Shown one piece after another: positions 1-10,093 of a DNA stretch of 64,000 nt. The stretch's first letter is position 1. Every line of letters starts with the position of its first letter. The notes beneath the pieces are model-generated. The model saw only the letters and a program-made list of their open reading frames with translations, did no database searches and was not told where the DNA came from. The DNA is taken from NCBI GenBank assembly GCA_947579665.1, contig OX388347.1, positions 37,890,943 to 37,954,942 of the forward strand, given 5' to 3'. This DNA comes from Sympetrum striolatum. Its lineage: Eukaryota; Arthropoda; Insecta; Odonata; Libellulidae. The translations under genes and the position numbers were made by a program.

Positions 1-108
1 ACGTAAATTTCCGTGATTCTTATCCGTAGATAAAAAGGTCCCGACGGGCTAGAGGTGAGGGCCTCGCGGGCCGCATTTGGCCCGCGGGCTGTAGTTTGGA
101 GACCCCTG
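1..108. mobile_element. hAT-type transposon end, truncated by window edge
   Basis: Read on the minus strand, the segment begins CAGGGGTCTCCAAACTAC and runs into a GC-rich stretch of alternating GCGGGCC/GGCCCGC. This resembles the CAGGGGT(N)nCCAAAC ends known from hAT elements. The outer edge falls at 108 and is followed by tgctagat, which looks like the 8-bp hAT target-site type (nTCTAGAn). The rest of the element lies left of the window, so the second end and the duplicated site cannot be checked. No transposase is visible in this part. Confidence 0.5.
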
Positions 109-1170
109 TGCTAGATAGTAGAGGTAGTTGCGTGTTAGAAGAGGTCTTACTGGGAGCATTACCTCATGTTTGAGGATACATATCCTGGATTTAGACTAAG
201 GTAGACTTTAACTAACTTAAGAATGTAACCCCTTAGCTGAGCATCTAATTTACGATTAAACGTTACAGAATAACTAAATAATTACAGATTTATTGCGGAA
301 ATCAGTTATTGAATGATATTAGAAAAAATTGTGCTCTTCCCGCAAAAGGTGGAACGATTTCAAATAGTACCTTCTTTCCACGTGGAAAAAGTACATTTTT
401 TCATGTTTATTTCCATCAAATTCAGGAAATTGTCGAAAGATCAATTATAACCTGTTTATAGAGCAGCGCTTACGATAAAATTGACAGCTTATGGCCAATG
501 TTAATGTAGAACATCAACAAACAGAAGACTAAAGCATATGGAAAAAAATTTACAGAGTGTCTCATTTTAAAAATAAACTGTTATATATTGGCATGCACTT
601 ACACAAACCTCTTACCAATTCTTACCTCTCTTAATCCTTACCTCTCTCAGCAATTCTTGAGAGTATACTTGTCTGGACAGGAAATTAGCTACTGAGCGGA
701 AGCCATAATCTTTCGATTTCACTACGCATAGGTATGTAAAATGTCGTTAATCTTAAATTAAAAAAAGAGAGATGAATCCATCTCCTTGACGTTTTATGGA
801 AGGTTTCTTTAATGAAAGAGTTCCTGCGGCAACCATGATAAGTCTTCACTGCCGTAAATTTAAAACGAGCCAAATAATTCTATCATTTTTCTATTAATTT
901 TCTTAGATATCATCGTAACGAAAACTTGACTGATTATTATGATATAACTTTGTGAAATTCAGTCAAAAGAGATTCGTAAAGCTTACAGAAATCTCACAGA
1001 ATGCCTGAACTGTATATTCTATGAATATCAATTATCAGTTTATTGAGATAGATGAGCCTTATTTTACTCATATAAATCTTATAATGCCTCTTAAATTTTC
1101 AAACATTGAGTAGTACATTTACAACTGAAAGTAATCTTTGATTCCATCATAAACTCTATTACTAGTCTAA
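109..1170. other. No gene seen; AT-rich spacer
   Basis: Only short frames interrupted by many stops. No repeat, RNA gene or domain was recognised. Confidence 0.6.
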
Positions 1171-1230
1171 TACTAATAACTCAGCAGAAAAGAATAATAA
1201 TTATTATTCTTTTCTGCTGAGTTATTAGTA
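1171..1230. repeat. Perfect 60-bp palindrome (left tip)
   Basis: 30 bases (TACTAATAACTCAGCAG... ending AATAA) are followed directly by their exact reverse complement with no spacer. Such a sequence can extrude as a cruciform. Confidence 0.9.
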
Positions 1231-2093
1231 TGAGTGGGAAAGATAAATTAAAGAGATAGTGCTTCAGTTATACTAAGTATTGTCAAATTTGGCATTGATT
1301 GTGAAACTAAGAATTCTCCAAGGTGTAAAGTAAAAGCATGTACGCAGGAAATATAGATGCCAACAATTCCCATAAGCAATAGACTCGCTTTCATCTTAAA
1401 AATCATATCGTTCCAAATCAATGCTAAGTTGTACCTGAATCAGCGAAATGAAGCTTTCAAATTAGCTTCTCTTGGTGTTTCAAGGCAATACATGGCAATA
1501 AGCAGAATGATTGCCTTCGGCGGAGTTTCCATTGATCTAAATTACTGCGAGAATTCAGAACGGTAAAGGGGCATTTTCAAATATGTTGTCTTTGAAAATG
1601 CCAGATTAGATCGTTGCTTTTTTGCACGGAAATCGAAAATTTTTATGGAGTTAAAATAAAATGCTATTAATGTAAAACCCTGCTTAATTAGAAAGGTTAG
1701 TTATGGAGGCTCTCAGCAAAATTAACGCTGAATCTTTCCAATCCCCTTACTTCAAAATGATGGAAAAGAATGATTAAAATATCTTTAGAATCAGATGGCA
1801 ATTAAATATTTTGTCTTAGTACTGCTTGATTTAACTTTTTGGGAACAGGCACGCTATTGCATCCAGATATAGTATATTTTCTTATAAGCACCCCTAGTAA
1901 AAAATAAATATTATCATTATTAATAAAAAATATATCTTATATCTATGAAATCCAGAGTGAACAAGAAGATGAAAATCCTAAACTAAAATCTCTTCTCTTT
2001 TCCAGTTATCTCGAAAGTTTCACAATCAATGCCAAATTTGACAATACCTAGTATAACTGAAGTGCTATCTCTTTAATTTATCTTTCCCGCTCA

Positions 2094-2153
2094 TACAAAT
2101 AACTCAGCAGAAAAGAATAATAATTATTATTCTTTCCTGCTGAGTTATTAGTA
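2094..2153. repeat. Near-perfect 60-bp palindrome (right tip)
   Basis: Same palindrome as at 1171-1230, centred at 2123/2124, with two mispaired positions (around 2097 and 2136). Confidence 0.85.
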
Positions 2154-2445
2154 TTAGATTGCTGATAATTGTAAGTCTCAACAAAGTAAAATATGCAGAT
2201 CATGACTGGACTGTTTGTGGAGATTTGAAAGCTATATCAATGCTTCTTGGGCAACAAGGCGGATACACAATGTACCCCTGTTTTCTATGTAAGTGGTAGT
2301 GAGGGATATTCGTGACAGAGCTGAGCATTGAGTAAGAAATGATTGGCCAAAAAGACAAGTTCTTGAACCTGGGACCAAAAATGTGATCAGAGACAGTTTA
2401 ATCAATCCAAAAAACGTGCTGTTGCCTCCTTTGCACATCAAATTA

Positions 2446-2595
2446 CGAGGGTCGTTCAATAAGTCCTTAGAAAAAGATGGAAAAACACTTTTTTTTGGGG
2501 TAATTATTTTTTATTTCTCAACATAATCTCCTTTCAGCTCTATACATTTTTCTAAACGTTTTTGAAAAATTTTTATACCGTCCAAAAATAGGATT
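2446..2595. repeat. mariner left terminal inverted repeat (~150 bp)
   Basis: Matches the reverse complement of 3590-3740 with only scattered differences, far longer than the roughly 30 bp of standard mariners. Confidence 0.88.
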
Positions 2596-2625
2596 GATGT
2601 GAACAACTTTTGTTTGTTTATAACA

Positions 2626-3672
2626 ATGGAGAAAAATGAATTTCGGTCTGTGATTAAACATTAGTATTTGAAAGGTTTAACGCCGAAAGAAATCAAAGCT
2701 GAGTTGGATGCAGTCCATGGCACATCTGCTCCTGTGTTTGCAACTGTTTACAATTGGATGAATGAGTTTAAACGTAGCCGTTCATCCACAAAAGATGAAT
2801 ATCGTTCGGGACGCCCAGAGGAAGTGACTACTTCCAAAACGATCGACAAAATCCACGATATGATTTTGAGTGATCGATAGATTAAAGTGCACGAAATAGT
2901 TGAGGCCACAGGCATATTGCAAGATATAGTCGCTTCAATTTTGCATGAAAAACTGTCTTTGAAAAAAATTTCTGCAAGATGGGTGCCGCGTTTACTCACA
3001 GAGTAGAATAAGCACAATCGTGTGGTCGACTCTGAGGTTATTTTGGCACTCTTCCGTCGCAATCCTGCCGATTTTCTTCGTCGATACATAACTGTGGATG
3101 AAACCTGGATTCATTACTACACTCCAGAAACAAAGATACAGTCACAACAATGGATTTTTTAGGGTGAACGGGCTCCGAAGAAGACGAAAACGGTGGCATC
3201 GGCCGGCAAGGTGATGGCCACGGTCTTTTGGAATGCACACGGCATCATCTTTATTATTTACTTGGAAAAAGTAAAAACGATAACAGGGACGTATTATGCG
3301 TCATTATTGAACCGGTTGAGCGATGAAAACAAAGAAAAAAGTCCACATTTGAAGAGGAAAAAAAACCTCTTGCATCAGGACAATGTGCGTTTGCACACCT
3401 GTGCTGTTTCGATGGCCAAAATTATGGAATTAAAAATGGAATTGTTGCAAAATCCACCTTATTCACCAGATTTGGCCCCAAGTGACTATTTCCTGTTACC
3501 GAATTAGAAAAAATGGCTTAGCGGATGACAGTTCACTTCCAACGAGGAGATCATTAAGCAAACGAATGAGTATTTTGAAGAACTTCCAAAATCCTATTTT
3601 TCGGACGGCATAAAAATTTTTCAAAAACGTTTAGAAAAATGTATAGAGCTGAAAGGAGATTATGTTGAGAAA
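2626..3672 (+). pseudogene. mariner transposase, nonsense-mutated
   Basis: The frame starts at ATG 2626 (MEKNEFRSVIK) and runs about 349 codons to a C-terminal YVEK, close to the usual ~345 aa of mariner transposases. N-terminal half: helix-turn-helix DNA-binding region, with GTSAPVFATVYNWMNEFKR around codons 30-50. Motif WVPRLLTE follows. Catalytic acidic residues are visible at about D158 (VDETW), D252 (HQDNVRLH) and D287 (YSPDLAPSD), with 34 residues between the last two. In vivo the enzyme would cut and paste the element at TA sites. Six in-frame stops (2662, 2878, 3004, 3160, 3505, 3526) break it, but no frameshift is needed, so inactivation was by point mutation. The expected stop after YVEK is altered (AAATTAA), letting the frame run into the terminal repeat. 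Longest intact pieces: 2668-2880 and 3193-3507. Confidence 0.93.
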
Positions 3673-3740
3673 TTAAAAAAATTTACCCCCAAAAAAAGTG
3701 TTTTTCCATCTTTTTCTAAGGACTTATTGAACGACCCTCG
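3590..3740. repeat. mariner right terminal inverted repeat (~150 bp)
   Basis: Mirror of 2446-2595. Its inner part is also coding sequence for the transposase C-terminus. Confidence 0.88.
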
Positions 3741-4099
3741 TAGGATTGATGAAGCAATTTGTAAAGGCACTGCCGAAGGATGGCAACTGTTTTAAGTACC
3801 TTTGCAAAAAGTTTTCAACGCTGTCGGATGCCAAACTGAAAGAAGGTATTTTTGTTGGTCCAGATATCCGAAAGCTCATGAAGGAGTTCGAAGGAAGCAT
3901 GATACAGAGTGAAAAGGTGGCCTGGATTGCATTTAAGGAAGTCATAAATAAAGTCCTGGGCAACTACAAGGATCATAATTTTGAGACGATTGTTGAAAAC
4001 ATGCTAGAGAAGTTCAGGATCTTAGCTTGTTCCATGAGTTCCATGAGAGCATTAATGCTGATACTATGTACACTTAAATCTACGTATTATAATTGACAT

Positions 4100-5336
4100 A
4101 ATAGGATTTAATAGACATTGATATGACACAACTTCCTCATGTTCCTGCAAGTTCAGTTCACGGAAAGCATCCAAAGCAACAGCTTTCAGAAACATTCTAA
4201 CGCTCCGATATTGCCGCAATATTTTAATTCAAGAAAAGAATGAATGTGACAACTCGAATGATAAACAACAAACTGCGCTTGTGTTTCAACTGCTTTCCGT
4301 ATTATTTAATAGCCTTATCGAGTCCAACACCTTTTCTCAATTTCAGCCGCTTTCGTATCTAATATTAGACGAATAAATCTTCCCTTCCCTTTGTAACCTC
4401 CTTCTCCCTCGGAGCTTTCTCCTTGCTTCGCAAAGCCATATCTTCCTTCGTTCATAATTCCAATCCCCTGACCTGCAAGGGGCGGAAATAAATATCCCTC
4501 CTCCTCACATATCCCCTTTCCGCAATCCCGTGCGAGGGGTGAACTACGGGTAAAAGTAATGGTTCATCCAGCTCGCGAAATTTGAATCCCCGAAGGCGTG
4601 TTAGCCCTCCCAAATTACTCGAGCACCTTCCATATTTTCCGCTAAGACTCGGGGAAGTTTTTTCCCATCCTCCACTCCCTCTATGCCCCGCATTTTCCCC
4701 TCTTCCTCTTCGCTAATTTTAATCTCCTATTCTAGGTTGCATTCCTCCCGTTTTTCATCCCGTCTCCTTCTTCCTTCCTCGTGTCTTTGCCATTTCCCAC
4801 CGTACGCGCCTTCTCTCCTGTGTGCCATAAGCAGGCTAGACTGGGGCCGTAACCCGACATCGCTTTCGCTGCGAGGTTATTGCATGCATGAAGTGTCGTG
4901 TAGCCACGGTTGTTTAGGACATTGATCAGAACGGATGGGTGGGAGGATGGGGATTTTTTCTCCGGAGAAAATGGCTAGTGATGGGGGAGGGGGGAATAAC
5001 TTGACACCTTCAATTCTGTCGACACTATTCCCCGGTAGAGGAACAAAGAGAGATGAGAGATGAAGAGTCACACCTTGTCGTTTTCTTTTATCCGCAATTA
5101 CTATCAAAGGGTGGATTCGGAGTGAATGGCGAAAATTTTCTTCGTTTCGGGTATAATTTTTGTGTCGTTGACGGGGATGAAGTGGTTGTGGTGCCTAACT
5201 ACAGGCACCAGAGTCGCTTGTTCAAGTATTAGCAAGAACGCCCATATGGATTTCATGGATGGGTGAAGAAGTCAAAAATACACCTTTTAATATATTTGAC
5301 ATTATAATTATCATAATTTAATATGCACTTTTTTCA
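4100..5336. other. No gene seen; includes pyrimidine-rich block 4380-4830
   Basis: The plus strand at 4380-4830 is strongly C/T-rich, which creates long stop-poor but low-complexity frames. The remainder is AT-rich. No motif was recognised. Confidence 0.55.
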
Positions 5337-6170
5337 CGATCAGATCCTATCTTTTCTGTTAATTTGTGGAACGCCCTTCCGCACAGAATCAAATCTTCCT
5401 GTTCTATCCACACTTTTAAGAGGAAATGCCTCTCGTATCTTCTAGAGAATCAATAACGCTAATTATCTCCATCATAGCATTTTACATTTTACCATAAGTC
5501 AAGTTCGTTTTTTCTAATTTTTTCATGCTGCACGGAACAACACTTCAAACTTCTTTCTTTACTTTGGAATATTTTGTTCGTTTTTGGTACTACAGTTTGC
5601 ATCTAGTATAACCTTTTCTTTTCTTCCTATTTTGTATTTCCATAATATTAACTTACTTTAGATTAATGTTTATGCCTAAATCATGATTTTAATTCTCTTA
5701 TATAATTATCATAGAGCGTTATTTTGGATCGATCGTATTTTATTTTGCTTTTTACTAGCTCAGTCATATTTTTGATCACAAGTGTATGTATTCTCTGCAT
5801 TTCATTTTTGATCAACTTTCATTATTTGTCTTGATAATATGTCTCTGACGTTTAATGTAATTTTCGAGGTTATATGTACATTGTTTTCTTTAATGTCTTT
5901 TAGTTTTTGCTATCGGTAGGTTTGCGCAGGTTTTTCACACCCCCCTTCTTTGTGGGCGTTTTCCTGCAGCGGATAGTTTTTCCTAAGCTTTTCTTAGGGT
6001 TTTTTTACATCCGCAATCCCTTCTTACATTTTCTTCTATTTTCTTCTAAGTTTCATTGATACATGTAATATACACATAATAATGTAACAACGTAACGACA
6101 GGTTAGATGGAAGAGGAGACTTTTCAGTCTCAATCACGCCTATAATAAAGACACTAATAATAATAATAAT
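5337..6170 (+). mobile_element. 5'-truncated LINE: ORF2 C-terminus plus 3' UTR and TAA tail
   Basis: Codons 5337-5456 read a C-terminal fragment containing NLWNALPHRIKSS, HTFKRKCLSYLL and a stop at 5454. The pattern LWNxLPxxI...FKxxLxxxL is typical of the extreme C-terminus of ORF2 in CR1/Jockey-like non-LTR retrotransposons. About 650 bp of 3' UTR follows and ends in GGTTAGATGGAAGAGGAGAC, TCTCAATCACGCCT, ATAAAGACAC and a (TAA)n tail (6155-6170). The reverse transcriptase is absent, consistent with ordinary 5' truncation during target-primed reverse transcription. The same 3' tail recurs twice elsewhere in the window. Confidence 0.65.
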
Positions 6171-7788
6171 ATCACCATTAGAATATTTAGAGCTTAAAAG
6201 TATGAAAATTTATGGTTTCAGAACCTTATATTATTATTTAAATAGTGAACACGCTTATATAACACGGGAGGATATTCTGTACAAATAAAAATATATTTTG
6301 TCTTATTTTTTAAGTTAGTTCTAAATAATCCTCTCCGAGAGTACGGATGTCAACGCTGTTAGTAAAAAGTGCTACTGGGGATGATGAAAAACATTAAATT
6401 AGCCATTTAATGTCTTTAGTACAGTCGCAAAATATATTTCCAACCTAAGAAAATTGTCATATTGCTTAAATATTACAGGACGCAAACGTTACATTTAAAA
6501 GTTTACGTTGCATAAAATGTTATCTTGCAAACCTTCGTTTCTTACGATATTTAAACAGAATTTTCTTATGCGTATGCTATTTCAATTACTTGACATTCAA
6601 TATTTTAATCATTTGCGTTATATTATACTTCATATTCGAGAATAAATAAAATTGTAAATAAAATATTAATTATCATGATAATTTATTCAAGTTTTTAATA
6701 TTATAATAAAATCTATATATTATAGAAGCTAGATAATTTACCTCTCTCATCATCTCCTCAATTGCTATAAGACAACTGACAACAAACGTCTGATTCCTTA
6801 ATTAAATTATGCAGAGCATGAGCTGAAATTAAAAGTTACCTAAGTTAGTAATTAAATTAATCAATGAAAGAACCAGATCTTTCTGAAAGATGTTAAATTC
6901 ATACCTGTAATTGAACAATCAAATATGTAAACAAATAAATCATATTAGAGGATAATTATTATTTCAGGACGTATATCCATTTTATAACTTCTCTCTGATC
7001 ATAAAACAGAAAAAATAACAATATGAATGATATCGAGAAGATTTTTTTAACTAGAGTAATGACTTCAAATCTGCAACCATATTTTTTCAATAATGTTTAA
7101 TATTACTTTATTAGAGTCGAAAGAAAGTTATTTACGTGCCTGAAACTGCCGTTTCGAAGATTGCATTGTAATAACACGGATTCGTCTGCGATGATTGCGA
7201 GTTGAAAGCTGGCGCATAAATTTTCACATGGGCATGAAAAACTCTCGTCAAAACATCTGAAAAAAGAAGCGCATCCATAAATATTCCGCATTAAACAAGG
7301 GCATTAATTATAAAGGGAGAGTTGACAGTGAGGTACGCATAAAAAACGAGCATAAATTTTCTAATTCTTTTGCTGGATTATTTATCGTAATTCCAAGTAG
7401 AGATTCTGTGGAAAAAATTCGCTTTTTGGTCGGACGCAAAAACTATTCGATGCGAGTTTAACTCCACCAGATATCTACCTTAAATCTTCAATTGTGGGAT
7501 TCCACGAATAAATTAACATTCGAAATTCTGGGCATGAGATTTCTAAGGTTTGGTTTATTTTCCCTTTGGAGCACGCAAGATCCTTGGATAAGTAAGAGAT
7601 TCTTAAGATCAGGAAATTCCTAATTCTCCTCGCTTGGAGAAATATCATTGAGTTTGCCGTAGGAATTTACTAATATATTTTTTTACACATAGTATTCTAT
7701 GATTTTAATGTCATGAAATAAAGTTTGTGTGGTATCCAGGGCACTATTGATGAAGCCTTAAATATGCTAATGAGGAAAACATACACTT
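6171..7788. other. No gene seen; AT-rich
   Basis: Very AT-rich with dense stops in all frames. Nothing recognised. Confidence 0.55.
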
Positions 7789-7900
7789 TGTGGTGAACGG
7801 ATTCACTTAAGTCTTTCAGGGTATGTTCCTTGCTCTAAAATAATAGACACGTGTCCGACCTTCAACTCAATAGGCCTTTGTTTATTCTAAATGGCATTTT
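7789..7900. repeat. Solo copy of the terminal arm of the 40.8-41.5 kb element
   Basis: It shares GTGGT(G/A)AACGGATT, ATAGACACGTGTCC, TTCAACTCA and GGCCTTTGTTTAT, in the same order, with the right arm of the inverted-repeat element at 40826-41474. No second arm was found nearby. Confidence 0.6.
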
Positions 7901-7904
7901 AAGT

Positions 7905-9628
7905 TGGACAACTACGCTATACAGTCCTTTCCCTTATAATAAGTATCTCGTGAAATTTTCCATGTTAGAGAAAAGTCTCTCCAATGCTTTGATAAAATAG
8001 TTATTTTATCACTAATGTTCTCCCTTGTGAGGTACTTAACACTTTTGGGGATTTTGGTGATAGACCTATTAAAATATCGCCGTTGATATACAAGTATTTT
8101 TTAAGTTATTTTATTGTTTATTTAGACTTTCGTCTAGAATTGGTACCGTTACTTTTGCTGGCACTAAACTTGATTAGTTATTTAAAGCGCTTAACCCTAG
8201 TTAATCACTTCTTGGATTAGTTTAAGTTTAGTTAAAGGAAATACATTTAACCAATAACGGTTCAAAATTTTCATGGACTGCTAACGAGGCTATTTTATAA
8301 AAGTAGAAGGCATGAGGAACAATTATACAAAATCGCTGCATACAACTCTGCCGGTGTCATAGACTCTAATTAAATCTCCTATATTACCCTGGTTCTGTAA
8401 TTTGCATTCCACCTATTCTACGCAAAAGTTTATGATAAAGTTATTTTATTGCTAATTTTCTTTAATGTATTCGTCAATAACTATGGGGGTTTTGCTATTT
8501 TGAGTTTTACGGAGGATCTAATTATTCATCAAAAAATCAAAAACTTCGACTATTTTTCAACAACCCACTCAAGGTTTACATGCCGCTGCTTAAACTATAT
8601 GCTTTATAATTGGAAAACATAGATCTGTTCTACAGATGTGAGTGTAGGTTGGCAATTTCCTAAATAAACTAAAAATCAGACTATCCTACTAGACAAAGTC
8701 GAGGCAGCGATCATTTTTTATCGCTCTATTTTATCAGACTGCAGGTGGCCCAGGCCAAGATTATATGTTTCTTTCCAAACTGCATAACTCCGTTGTTGAT
8801 AGAAGACTGAAGGGGTAAAAATATACATGGGATGGCTTAATTAGAAAGCTATTAAGTCGAAGAATAATTAGCGAAAGCAGTTACGACATAATTTCTGTGA
8901 TAAGAAAGATCGATTCGATACGAAGGAATTACGGCCATTAAGTTTAGACATCAAAACTGACGTACAACACTGCGATATCGTTTCAAATAATGTTGTAGGC
9001 ATTCTAAATATGACTTAGGGATTTAAAAAAGGTAATAATACAGGAAACCTACTATTACATTATACAAATCTAGGGGATACTGTTTGGCTGATTTTTTAAT
9101 TTACTGAGAGTGCCTTGTCTTTATGTACTTCATCCAATTTGCATTGTTAATGAAGCGCAGCATTAATGAAAAGTCTGTGAAAGAATTTTTAAATAACCCT
9201 GGAAAAGGTATAAAGAATTCAATCTGGATATTCAGTTTATTGTATGGATACTAGCTGGATAGAATCTTGATGCTATGGATAGAAGCTGACCATGACGACA
9301 CTATAGTTTAACACTCTGATTGTTCAACATGTCCCTAAACGTGGATTACCTTGGAAACGTGGATTGTAGTAGGACTACCTTAGCAAGTACCTAGATATAT
9401 ATGTACGTGCTTCCCTTCTGCTTGTGACGGGGTGCCTGCACTAGGACTCTGCTTCTCTAATCGATTACTTTCGCGGATTTTTCGTGGAAAAAATAATTCT
9501 TCAAGCTACATTTTCCAGCATCTATTTCCCTAGTCTTCTCTTCAGTATCAAAACGACCTATACATATAACAGGTAGAACATATAATATTGGCAACATTAT
9601 CTAGGAAGGTGCTTTTTTCTGAATTTAT
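7905..9628. other. No gene seen; AT-rich
   Basis: No supported coding region, repeat or RNA gene. Confidence 0.55.
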
Positions 9629-9632
9629 TTAA

Positions 9633-9647
9633 GGGGTTACATCTAAT
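9633..9647. repeat. Left terminal inverted repeat, TTAA transposon
   Basis: GGGGTTACATCTAAT, directly after target duplication TTAA at 9629-9632. Confidence 0.9.
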
Positions 9648-10093
9648 GTCAAGATCGAAAAAATCGAAAAATTTTTTTTTGCATATCTTTTAAGTTTAAA
9701 CCTTTCTCGATATTCTGCACTAAGAATTATTTTAAAATCCGTAAAATTGGCTGAGATACAGAAATTTCCTTATAAGCGCGTTAGAGCGCTGGCGCCCGAG
9801 CTCCTGCCTTAAGGGCACTTCCGCCACATCCGGCTCAAGAATTGACCACCCTTATCACCCTAATCCCTTCAAGTGTCCTATTCATGAATAGGAGTACGGT
9901 CTTTTCTTCTTGAGAGGGAAAACTGGGAAAACAAAGGATAATACCGTTATATATTTCGAAACTAGCGACAAATATTTAGTTGATGCGGTGAGTTTGCTGT
10001 GGTCTGTTGTCGAGTGCGCTTTAGTTCGTTTTCTTCCTCTGCTATCTGAGTTGTTGTAGTTTTTGCTCTATTTGAGTAATTTTTACGATTATT

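Larger units (their letters stand above)
1171..2153. mobile_element. Palindrome-tipped inverted-repeat element (~980 bp), non-autonomous
   Basis: Two ends form an inverted repeat of about 143 bp (1166-1308 and 2016-2158) that is nearly identical between arms. The outermost 60 bp of each arm is itself a palindrome. A TA at 1171-1172 and 2152-2153 is the simplest target duplication; removing one copy leaves the symmetrical site TCTAATATTAGA. The interior (1309-2015) has only a 69-aa frame (1357-1566) without recognisable domain and a small hairpin (1570-1602). This looks like a non-autonomous DNA transposon or foldback element, possibly Tc1/mariner-like from the TA, but the superfamily is uncertain. 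Confidence 0.6.
2446..3740 (+). mobile_element. mariner (Tc1/mariner) element, complete but inactive
   Basis: 1295 bp bounded by inverted ends CGAGGGTCGTTCAATAAGT and by TA duplications (2444-2445, 3741-3742). It encodes one transposase frame with DD34D spacing, diagnostic of mariner. The terminal inverted repeats are unusually long: homology between the ends runs about 150 bp (2446-2595 against 3590-3740), so the left end carries an inverted copy of the last part of the transposase coding region. It lies inside a second repeat-like gene relic, so it is younger than that relic. It is inactive because of several in-frame stops. Confidence 0.93.
2165..4035 (+). pseudogene. Decayed multicopy arthropod protein relic, split by mariner
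   Basis: Conceptual translation before the mariner contains CGDLKAISMLLGQQGGYT and YPCFLC, then after a frameshift near 2290-2300 RNDWPKRQVLEPGTKN and LLPPLHIKL. Reading resumes after the mariner with GLMKQFVKALPKDGNCFKY, an IFVGPDIRKLMKEF stretch and VAWIAFKEVINKVLGN. Joining across one TA (2444-2445 and 3741-3742) gives an unbroken HIKL-GLMKQF. From memory this order of motifs belongs to a family repeated in many arthropod genomes, probably carried by a mobile element, of unknown function; I do not know a formal name. Damage includes the frameshift, an internal TGA in place of an expected Trp codon, loss of the N-terminal part and a decayed C-terminus after about 4035. The 116-aa open frame at 3746-4096 is the largest intact piece. 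Confidence 0.65.

Noticed and set aside
2232..2459. 75-codon minus-strand frame
   Set aside because: Antisense shadow of the relic whose plus-strand translation has clear conserved motifs.
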